Assembly: GCA_964641715.1 (NCBI GenBank)
Contig: CAZXMB010000031.1
Coordinates: forward strand, 1-21,468
Length of the DNA: 21,468 nt
Direction of reading: 5' to 3'
From: CAZXMB01 sp964641715
GTDB taxonomy: Bacteria; Desulfobacterota; BSN033; UBA1163
Each line of letters starts with the position of its first letter. The first letter of the stretch is position 1. The notes below the pieces were generated by a model that saw nothing but the letters and a program-made list of their open reading frames with translations, searched no databases and was not told the origin of the DNA. Positions 7,471 to 12,384 of the stretch are shown here, one piece after another. The translations under genes were made by a program, and so were the position numbers.

Positions 7471-7510
7471 AAAAAATTAGGTTCTGAAGGAACGGATCCC
7501 TTCAGAACCT
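7471..7510 (-). terminator. Terminator-like hairpin between livK and livH
   Basis: On the minus strand AGGTTCTGAAGG (7510-7499) and CCTTCAGAACCT (7490-7479) form a perfect 12-bp stem with an 8-base loop, followed at once by AATTTTTT. This is an intrinsic terminator layout. Because livHMGF follow with no visible new promoter, it is best read as a partial terminator or 3'-stabilising stem that lets most transcripts stop after livK. Confidence 0.8.
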
Positions 7511-7540
7511 ATATTCATCGGGTTGAATTTTTTTCAAAAT

Positions 7541-8656
7541 CTATTTCTTATAATCAACGATCTTTCCGTCCCTAATCGTCCAGACACCGTATTCACTTCC
7601 CACCCCCCGGTCCTGGTCAAAGGTCTTATCCCCCGTCACCCCCCGGTAACCTTTGGCCGCCTCAAATAGGGCTTTTCGAATCCCCTCGGAGGTATAACCT
7701 CCTTTTTCGATTGCCCCGGCGACAAGGTGGACCATATCATAATTATATTCTCCGAAAATTGGAATTTTACCATCCCCGTATTTTTTCATCCAGAGTGACT
7801 TAAATGCCTGGTATTCTTTTGTCTCCTGAGAAAAGACAGGGTAGGTCCCGATGATTCCTTCCACCGTTTTTCCGGCAAGCTCAACCAGTTTGGGCGCCTT
7901 TGCCGCGGAACCACAGATCCACTGAGTTTTGATGCCCATTTCATAAGCATGCTTGAACATAACCGATCCCTCTACAATATAGGTGAGGTTGACCACCGCT
8001 TTGGGATTGCCTTTGGTCGCCCGGATCAGTTCGGTCCGGTAGTCGGTCTTCTTCTCGTCATAGGGAATCTCATCCGTGATCTTTCCACCCGCCTTTTTGA
8101 AATTTTCAACGAAGACATTCTTCAAGCCGAGCCCCCAATCGTTATTCACATACATGATCGGGACTTCCATGTATCCCAGACGAAGGCAGAGGTCGGAGAT
8201 TCCCCTGCCCTGGAGGACATCAGAGGGAAAAACCCTGAAGATATATTCCCCAGCCTTTGTCAGGGCAGGGGCCGCACCCTGTGCTGAAATCATGACCACC
8301 TTGCTTTCCTGGGCCACCGGCGCGGCTGCCATGAAATTGGAACTGGCCGCAGGGCCAATGATCACGGGGACCTTATCCACGGTGATCAGCTTTCGAACAG
8401 CGGTCACACAATCCTTGGGTGTACTCTTATTATCCTCATAGAGGATTTCAATCCTTTTGCCCTTGATCCCCCCTTTGCTGTTTATCTCCTCCGTTGCCAG
8501 ATCGATGGCCTTTCTGAATCCCTCCCCATAAACCGCAATACTACCGGAGAGGGCAACCGCAGCACCAATTTTGTAGGTTTCCTGTGCATTCGTCAAAGGT
8601 GTTAAAATGAGCGAAACTCCGACGAGGATGGAAAGGAAATAAAAGATCTTTTTCAT
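7541..8656 (-). CDS. livK: Branched-chain amino-acid ABC transporter, periplasmic substrate-binding protein
   Basis: Periplasmic receptor of the Liv-type importer, 371 residues, Peripla_BP_6 family. The N-terminus MKKIFYFLSILVGVSLILTP followed by LTNA|QE is a Sec signal with a likely cut after residue 24. The mature protein starts TYKIGAAVALSGSIAVYGE, then shows KAIDLATEEINSKGGIKGKR and VIIGPAASSNFMAAAPVA, all standard for LivJ/LivK-like proteins. The ATG has a strong ribosome site (AGAGGAGG, 6-nt spacing). It is the first gene of the liv operon, behind a candidate promoter in the divergent intergenic region. The ligand is not certain; related proteins bind aliphatic amino acids, amides or aromatic acids. 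Confidence 0.94.
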   Translation of the reverse strand: MKKIFYFLSILVGVSLILTPLTNAQETYKIGAAVALSGSIAVYGEGFRKAIDLATEEINSKGGIKGKRIEILYEDNKSTPKDCVTAVRKLITVDKVPVIIGPAASSNFMAAAPVAQESKVVMISAQGAAPALTKAGEYIFRVFPSDVLQGRGISDLCLRLGYMEVPIMYVNNDWGLGLKNVFVENFKKAGGKITDEIPYDEKKTDYRTELIRATKGNPKAVVNLTYIVEGSVMFKHAYEMGIKTQWICGSAAKAPKLVELAGKTVEGIIGTYPVFSQETKEYQAFKSLWMKKYGDGKIPIFGEYNYDMVHLVAGAIEKGGYTSEGIRKALFEAAKGYRGVTGDKTFDQDRGVGSEYGVWTIRDGKIVDYKK

Positions 8657-8686
8657 GCCCGGCCTCCTCTGATATGAGATACGGTA

Positions 8687-8715
8687 TTTTTATAAGATGA
8701 AAGTCTTTGTGTCAA
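8687..8715 (-). promoter_or_regulatory. Candidate sigma-70 promoter for the liv operon
   Basis: Minus strand: a perfect -35 TTGACA (complement of 8710-8715), then an AT-rich block TATAAAAAT (8694-8686) giving a -10 TATAAA at 15 bp or TAAAAA at 17 bp. It lies about 30 bp ahead of the livK ribosome site. The -10 spacing is not ideal. Confidence 0.45.
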
Positions 8716-8731
8716 TAGGGACACCTGCCTT

Positions 8732-8760
8732 TTGACCGGTGAAGGGTTTTCGATTATGAT
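8732..8760 (+). promoter_or_regulatory. Sigma-70 promoter for the lipoprotein gene
   Basis: TTGACC at 8732-8737 and TATGAT at 8755-8760 with exactly 17 bp between them. Transcription would start near 8767, leaving a leader of about 13 nt that carries the ribosome site AAGGAAGGGA before the ATG at 8780. It shares the intergenic region with the divergent livK promoter. Confidence 0.65.
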
Positions 8761-8779
8761 AATTAATAAGGAAGGGAAG

Positions 8780-9412
8780 ATGAAATTAAGGACCTTTTTC
8801 TTTTTAGTGATTCTGGCCGTGGCCATTTCGAGCTGTGAACGGCCTCAATTAACCGGAATGGAGCTGGATAAGATCGATATCTTCAGGGACCCAATCCAGA
8901 CCCCGATCTCTTCCCCTGAACCCATTACCCTCGAGGTTAAAAATAGTCGTTTCACGCTTACCCCTCTGGCCGAGTATAAATTATCGGGAAGGGTGGTCAG
9001 CCGTGAAACCTATTCTTCGGGCTGGGAGGGAACGATCTCACCGATTGATTTGGCCATTGTCTGGGGGAAACTGTCGGAGCCTGAATACGATCAATATATG
9101 AGTTACAGCCAGGGCAACCGATGGTATTTCTTTAAATATAAGCCCAGTCCCCCTTTCGATCAGTCCTTTGTCATCTCCCATTCTTCTAATAATCACATCA
9201 TCCCGGCGAATCGAAATATCCGGTTAGCAGCCAAGTCGATTAAAAAGAAGGATGTGGTTGTTTTGGAGGGATCGCTGGTCAGCCTAAAAGGGATTTATAA
9301 AGGAGAGGAGGTGACCTGGAATAGCAGTCTATCTCGGACAGATACGGGTAACGGTTCTTGCGAGCTATTTTATGTCACCAAGGTCAGAATTGACACCCAT
9401 GTTTATGAATAG
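8780..9412 (+). CDS. Putative lipoprotein of unknown function
   Basis: 210 residues. N-terminus MKLRTFFFLVILAVAISSCE is a short lipoprotein signal with the lipid-bearing cysteine at residue 19. The ATG at 8780 is chosen because AAGGAAGGGA precedes it and because the upstream TTG at 8732 is part of the -35 box. The mature part is soluble. It has a central motif region (SRETYSSGWEGTISPIDLAI, then SSNNHIIPANRNIRLAAKSI) and a striking C-terminal block VTWNSSLSRTDTGNGSCELF followed by YVTKV, with a second cysteine. These blocks look like a conserved family with a beta-rich, OB-fold-like pattern (KDVVVLEGSLVSLKGIY), but I cannot name it. It is transcribed alone, divergently from liv. Confidence 0.8.
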   Translation: MKLRTFFFLVILAVAISSCERPQLTGMELDKIDIFRDPIQTPISSPEPITLEVKNSRFTLTPLAEYKLSGRVVSRETYSSGWEGTISPIDLAIVWGKLSEPEYDQYMSYSQGNRWYFFKYKPSPPFDQSFVISHSSNNHIIPANRNIRLAAKSIKKKDVVVLEGSLVSLKGIYKGEEVTWNSSLSRTDTGNGSCELFYVTKVRIDTHVYE

Positions 9413-9451
9413 GGTGGAGGAGGCCAGGCTATTTTTGAAAGAATGATAAAG

Positions 9452-9480
9452 CCCCCTCTCCTCCCGAGGGGGAGAGGGGT
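9452..9480. repeat. C-rich palindromic repeat (CCCCTCTCC...GGAGAGGGG)
   Basis: CCCCTCTCCTCC at 9453-9464 pairs with GGGGGAGAGGGG at 9468-9479 (12 bp with one G-T pair, 3-nt loop). It lies 40 bp past the lipoprotein stop and could end transcription, but no T-run follows on either strand. A related element lies inside the DUF4332 gene. Confidence 0.65.
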
Positions 9481-9502
9481 GGTCGGGCAATTGTCGAAAT
9501 TA

Positions 9503-9519
9503 ATAATGCGTTTGTATTA
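9503..9519 (+). repeat. Alternating motif copy R1 (ATAATGCGTTTGTATTA)
   Basis: First of five copies of a ~15-bp motif. It is the reverse complement, with one mismatch over 17 bp, of the copy at 9934-9950. The pair encloses about 415 bp, including two hairpins and a broken reading frame, in the manner of terminal inverted repeats. Confidence 0.6.
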
Positions 9520-9605
9520 GATAGACAAAAAGGGGGAAAAAGTTCCAAAAAGTTTTGGAAGGCAAAGGGGAACCTATGAAAGTTTGGGAAGAGGGTGACC
9601 GGCAA

Positions 9606-9647
9606 GTGCCCCGCAAGCCCCGCCTTGTAGGCGGGGTCAAGGGGCAC
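9606..9647. repeat. CCCCGCC/GGCGGGG hairpin, copy 1
   Basis: Inner stem CCCCGCC 9618-9624 with GGCGGGG 9630-9636 around TTGTA; outer stem GTGCCCC 9606-9612 with GGGGCAC 9641-9647. A second copy follows 30 bp downstream. Confidence 0.7.
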
Positions 9648-9672
9648 AATATAAATGAGATTTCCTTTCCGG

Positions 9673-9701
9673 GAAGCCCCGCCCTGTAGGCGGGGAGCTT
9701 C
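9673..9701. repeat. CCCCGCC/GGCGGGG hairpin, copy 2
   Basis: Inner stem CCCCGCC 9677-9683 with GGCGGGG 9689-9695 around CTGTA; outer pairs GAAG 9673-9676 with CTTC 9698-9701. The core GCCCCGCC(T/C)TGTAGGCGGGG is shared with copy 1. Confidence 0.7.
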
Positions 9702-9724
9702 ACTATTTAGAGTTGAAGGGTCTA

Positions 9725-9946
9725 TTACCCATATGCATAAGAGACCTGAATGCATGTTTTATCCGTTTCAGGGTCATGAAAAAGAATAAAGTATTCAAAA
9801 GCTGAACCGCTCTTCAATCGGAGATCAGGGGGCTTCGCTCCGGGCATATATACTTTTATATGGTGTACTTCCTTATTCCATACTACTTCACAGCCAAAAG
9901 TTGAGAAATAGTGAGAAATGTGAGGAGGCTTATTAATACGAACGCA
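9725..9946 (-). pseudogene. Broken reading frame, 73 codons without a start
   Basis: On the minus strand a frame stays open from 9946 to a TAA at 9725-9727. The translation looks protein-like: SHYFSTFGCEVVWNKEVHHI, then KVYMPGAKPPDLRLKSGSAF, then EYFILFHDPETDKTCIQVSY. There is no ATG, GTG or TTG before an internal ATG about half-way along, and the open part ends exactly in the motif copy at 9934-9950. It reads like the C-terminal remnant of a gene cut off by a repeat. Chance opening of an AT-rich frame cannot be excluded. Family not recognised. Confidence 0.35.
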
Positions 9947-9950
9947 TTAT
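9934..9950 (-). repeat. Alternating motif copy R2 (TAATACGAACGCATTAT)
   Basis: Inverted copy of R1. With R3 (10023-10037, opposite orientation) it frames the double-hairpin element. Confidence 0.6.
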
Positions 9951-9956
9951 ATCTTT

Positions 9957-10009
9957 TGTAGGGCAACCCTTCAGGGTTGCTTTAAGCAAGGCTAAAGCCT
10001 TGCGCTACA
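9957..10009. repeat. Double-hairpin palindromic element
   Basis: Outer stem TGTAG 9957-9961 with CTACA 10005-10009. Inside are two perfect 7-bp hairpins: GCAACCC 9963-9969 / GGGTTGC 9974-9980 (loop TTCA) and GCAAGGC 9986-9992 / GCCTTGC 9997-10003 (loop TAAA). The layout (three-way junction) is typical of dispersed non-coding repeats in environmental genomes. Confidence 0.75.
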
Positions 10010-10022
10010 TGTAAAACGATTT

Positions 10023-10050
10023 AATTCGTTTGAATTAATACAAACGCAAT
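10023..10050. repeat. Alternating motif copies R3 and R4, head to head
   Basis: AATTCGTTTGAATTA at 10023-10037 and TTAATACAAACGCAAT at 10035-10050 overlap by three bases and are inverted relative to each other, with CGTTTG pairing CAAACG. They stand between the double-hairpin element and the TCATTGCGAG element. Confidence 0.6.
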
Positions 10051-10057
10051 AAAAATG

Positions 10058-10133
10058 TTGTCATTGCGAGGAACGTAGCGACGAAGCAATCCCACCAAAT
10101 ACAAGATTGTTTCGCTATCGCTCGCAATGACAA
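10058..10133. repeat. TCATTGCGAG-type palindromic repeat
   Basis: TTGTCATTGCGAG at 10058-10070 is the exact reverse complement of CTCGCAATGACAA at 10121-10133. Inner arms CGAAGCAATC 10082-10091 and GATTGTTTCG 10105-10114 pair with one G-T. From general knowledge this TCATTGCGAG...GAAGCAATC palindrome is widely dispersed in many bacterial genomes. No coding content. Confidence 0.8.
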
Positions 10134-10146
10134 GGTAAAATAATTA

Positions 10147-10161
10147 AATGCGTTTGAATTA
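10147..10161 (+). repeat. Alternating motif copy R5 (AATGCGTTTGAATTA)
   Basis: Inverted relative to R4 (10035-10050), so the TCATTGCGAG element sits between an R4/R5 inverted pair. R5 directly abuts the -35 box of the Smr-gene promoter. Confidence 0.6.
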
Positions 10162-10163
10162 GT

Positions 10164-10192
10164 TTGATATTTTTTGATGTATTATTTAGAAT
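10164..10192 (+). promoter_or_regulatory. Sigma-70 promoter for the Smr-domain gene
   Basis: TTGATA at 10164-10169 and TAGAAT at 10187-10192 with a 17-bp spacer. Transcription would begin near 10199, giving a leader of about 35 nt to the ATG at 10235. The promoter begins two bases after the last repeat motif. Confidence 0.55.
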
Positions 10193-10234
10193 AATCCCGA
10201 ATTTGTCAATTTATTGAATGATGAACATTTTGTG

Positions 10235-10942
10235 ATGAAAACTCGAAAACCTTCCTTCACCTTCAAATCCTTTCAGGAATTAAAAGTCGTGCTCGACACT
10301 AAATTTCTCCCGGATGATTCTCCTACTTCCCCCCGGGCTTCCAAAGAAGAATCACCCCCTGAATTAGAGGAAGAACTATTTAAAAAGGCTATGGGTGGTG
10401 TTCATCCCATTTCAGGAAAGAAATGCATTGAAAAAATATCTAAAGTGGAGCCAGGGGGAGGGTTCAGGGAAAAAGAAGATGCAGAAACCCTGAAGAAACT
10501 TGAAGATCTTGTAAATTATGGAAAAGGATTTAATGTGGCGGATACCCCTGAGTATGTCGAAGGCACGGGCTATCATATCCATCCGGAGATTGCTCGCCGC
10601 CTTCACAGGGGAGACTTCTCGATTCAGGCCCATCTCGACCTTCATGGGCTCATTGAAGAGGAAGCCAGGGAGATTTTTGATCAATTCATGAAATGGGCAG
10701 TGACCCATTGGAAGACAGGTATTTTGGTCACCCACGGTCGTGGTCTCTCCTCACCCGGTGAACCGGTATTAAAGAGGAAGGTTAAAGAATGGCTGACCCG
10801 AAGTCCGTGGAGAAAATGGGTTATCGCTTACTCAAGTGCAAGGAAATGTGATGGAGGGGCAGGGTCGACTTATGTTCTGCTCAGGCACCGTCCGGTTTCA
10901 AAACGATTTAAGATCAATCGGATTGGCGGCGGAAGATCCTGA
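10235..10942 (+). CDS. Smr-domain protein
   Basis: About 235 residues. The C-terminal Smr (MutS2-related) domain shows its three signatures: LDLHG, THGRG and GGAGSTYVLLR (residues 134-138, 166-170 and 207-217 from this start). Smr domains act as DNA or RNA endonucleases in known examples; stand-alone forms such as E. coli SmrA/SmrB (SmrB cleaves mRNA at collided ribosomes) also carry a charged N-terminal region. Here the N-terminal half is charged and Pro-rich with no domain I recognise. The frame also has a TTG at 10214 and a GTG at 10232; none has a clear ribosome site, and the ATG is chosen as the commonest codon. The last 29 bp overlap the convergent minus-strand gene. Confidence 0.85.
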   Translation: MKTRKPSFTFKSFQELKVVLDTKFLPDDSPTSPRASKEESPPELEEELFKKAMGGVHPISGKKCIEKISKVEPGGGFREKEDAETLKKLEDLVNYGKGFNVADTPEYVEGTGYHIHPEIARRLHRGDFSIQAHLDLHGLIEEEAREIFDQFMKWAVTHWKTGILVTHGRGLSSPGEPVLKRKVKEWLTRSPWRKWVIAYSSARKCDGGAGSTYVLLRHRPVSKRFKINRIGGGRS

Positions 10943-11261
10943 TGGGAAAGAAAAAGAGGAAGAGGAGAACGAGGATAAGGAAACGCTGATAAAATTCGAT
11001 TCCAAAATAGATCAAGAAGAAGAGGAATGCACTTAACAGGATGAAAAAATGAATCCTCGTCACCCCTCCGTAGATGGCCTTTAAATTCACACCGGGATTT
11101 CCGCTCAGGATGATTCCCCGTCTCGCAATAAATGTTCCCAGGATCATCGGCCAATAATGCTCTACCAGATAAGTTAATACCACTCCTTTATCCGCATTGA
11201 TGAAGCCATTAGGCCCAAAAAGATAAAGAGGCTCCATCTGGAGGAAAAAGGAGATCAACAT
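10914..11261 (-). CDS. Small membrane protein, possibly DUF6498-like
   Basis: 115 residues with at least three hydrophobic segments: 1-16, 33-48 and a long stretch about 72-107 (FFILLSAFLFFLIYFGIEFY, then a run of Leu and Phe), ending in basic residues. The middle (VEHYWPMILGTFIARRGIIL) recalls the DUF6498 family, whose members are usually about twice as long, so this may be a shortened copy. The ATG at 11261 has AAGGAG about 12 nt upstream, rather far; a closer ATG at 11266 opens only three codons in another frame. An in-frame stop lies just upstream. It follows the Nudix gene by about 109 bp and may be co-transcribed with it. Confidence 0.5.
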   Translation of the reverse strand: MLISFFLQMEPLYLFGPNGFINADKGVVLTYLVEHYWPMILGTFIARRGIILSGNPGVNLKAIYGGVTRIHFFILLSAFLFFLIYFGIEFYQRFLILVLLFLFFFPIRIFRRQSD

Positions 11262-11370
11262 GGCATGGGCCGTTCTCCTTTTTCACCCAGGTCCTCCTCT
11301 CTTATCAGGGAAAGGCCCCCCAGGTGAAGAAGGATCCGGAGGACGGAGGATGGGAAGAATGTTCTTCAAG

Positions 11371-12285
11371 CTATTCGGCGCGGCAATAGGGATGCCAGAT
11401 GCCTTCCCTTGAAATGAGGCGGGTAGTGTTGTCCCCGGGCTGTGAAGGCGTTCCGTGATTAATGGAAGAAGGAATTTCACCTCTTCTGAAAACATCATAT
11501 TCCGGATCCCATGGAAGGAGGAGGGTCGATTCGTTCGATATCTTTGTAAGGATGGGGAGAATCGGCTGGATCTTCTTCTTTTTTAGAGAGTTAAATATCC
11601 CTTCAATTGTCTCGTAACGGGAAAGATCTTCCAGTGTCTTCAGGGTAGGGGGGCTCAAAGCCACCTTTCCTTTTACGTTTTCCTCGAAGGCCTCCCGCGG
11701 TGTCAGCCAGACTTCAGCAGTAGTTTCCTTTTGGTCAAAACTTGCTTCTTGGCCTTCGGGAAGACGAGCCAAAAAGAAGCGGGTATCAAACCGTTCAGTT
11801 CTTGCCTCCGGAGTGATCCAGTGTGCAAAGTAGTGGAGTAGACCCAGTGCAAGGGAAATGTTTGTCTCCTTTGCGATCTGACAGATGGTAGTTTCCCTCT
11901 TCTGTAATTGCTCTCGATAATCAATGAATCGTCCTCTATCCCCCTCATTTTTAAACTGAAGGAAATTCCCGTCAGGGTCAAACGCAAGAAGGATACCAGC
12001 CTCTTCAAAAAGCTCTCGGATCCCTGCGATCCAGTGGCTGAGGCATTCTTGCGGAGAGAGTGAGCCTGCAAACATTCGATAGGCTTCCTCAGGGGTCACC
12101 CCTTTGCATAAAGCGCAAGTCTCAAGAGAACCGTCTTCCCGGTCCACCCTGCCTCCTGGAAAAACATAATTTCCCCCCATGAAACTGCTCTTCTCATGAC
12201 GCCTGAGGAGAAAGACCTCAAATCCCTTGGATCCTGTTTCTCTGAGGAGGATAATGGTAGAGGCTTTTTTAGGTGTAATAGTCAT
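11371..12285 (-). CDS. Nudix hydrolase, NUDT19-like (split Nudix box)
   Basis: 304 residues. The Nudix box is present but interrupted: G44-x5-E50 (GGRVDRE) is separated from the catalytic helix RELFEEAGI (90-98) by about 39 residues instead of the usual 7. This insertion is the hallmark of the NUDT19/RP2 branch, whose eukaryotic members hydrolyse CoA and CoA esters. Further support: FEVFLLRRHEKSSFMGGNYVFPGG at 22-45 and FAHWITPEARTERFDTRFFL in the middle. The C-terminal third (LPWDPEYDVFRRGE) matches the length of the group. Substrate not certain; CoA derivatives are a fair guess. ATG at 12285 lacks a clear ribosome site. Confidence 0.85.
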   Translation of the reverse strand: MTITPKKASTIILLRETGSKGFEVFLLRRHEKSSFMGGNYVFPGGRVDREDGSLETCALCKGVTPEEAYRMFAGSLSPQECLSHWIAGIRELFEEAGILLAFDPDGNFLQFKNEGDRGRFIDYREQLQKRETTICQIAKETNISLALGLLHYFAHWITPEARTERFDTRFFLARLPEGQEASFDQKETTAEVWLTPREAFEENVKGKVALSPPTLKTLEDLSRYETIEGIFNSLKKKKIQPILPILTKISNESTLLLPWDPEYDVFRRGEIPSSINHGTPSQPGDNTTRLISREGIWHPYCRAE

Positions 12286-12321
12286 ATATTTTTTTTAACA
12301 CATCGGTCTCAAAAAGTTCAA

Positions 12322-12350
12322 TTGAAAAAAGAGAAAAAATTAGGGAGAAT
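12322..12350 (+). promoter_or_regulatory. Candidate promoter for the M14 peptidase gene
   Basis: TTGAAA at 12322-12327 and GAGAAT at 12345-12350 with 17 bp between, in the 99-bp divergent spacer. The -10 matches the consensus at four of six positions. The ribosome site AGGAGG lies about 20 bp downstream. Confidence 0.35.
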
Positions 12351-12384
12351 AGAAATCTGAATTCTTCAGGAGGAGAAAGGGAAT

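Larger units (their letters stand above)
9413..10213. other. 800-bp gene-free region made of dispersed palindromic repeats
   Basis: No intact gene is supported on either strand. The stretch contains a C-rich palindrome (9452-9480), two CCCCGCC/GGCGGGG hairpins (9606-9701), a double-hairpin element (9957-10009), a TCATTGCGAG-type palindrome (10058-10133), five copies of a ~15-bp motif in alternating orientation, one broken reading frame (9728-9946, minus) and the promoter of the Smr gene at its right end. Confidence 0.8.

Noticed and set aside
8732..8779. TTG start extending the lipoprotein by 16 residues
   Set aside because: The TTG forms part of the -35 box, and the extension would bury the lipoprotein signal behind a charged leader.
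9577..9687. Short plus-strand ORF starting MKVWEEGDRQVPRKP
   Set aside because: The frame runs through both CCCCGCC hairpins and stops in the second; it looks like a by-product of the repeats.
9429..9755. 108-aa minus-strand ORF in the repeat island
   Set aside because: Its sequence is translated from C-rich hairpins (PPLSPSGGEGA, APRLQGGAS) and crosses several repeat elements; no ribosome site and low-complexity composition.
9957..10009. tRNA-like folding of the double hairpin
   Set aside because: Two 7-bp hairpins on a short outer stem, with no anticodon arm, T-loop consensus or acceptor stem of proper length.
9413..10213. CRISPR array
   Set aside because: The repeated motif alternates in orientation, spacing is irregular (from overlap to about 415 bp), and no cas genes are present.
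10836..11036. 66-aa plus-strand acidic ORF after the Smr domain
   Set aside because: It lies antisense to the membrane-protein ORF; its Glu-rich stretch mirrors that gene's Leu/Phe-rich segment.
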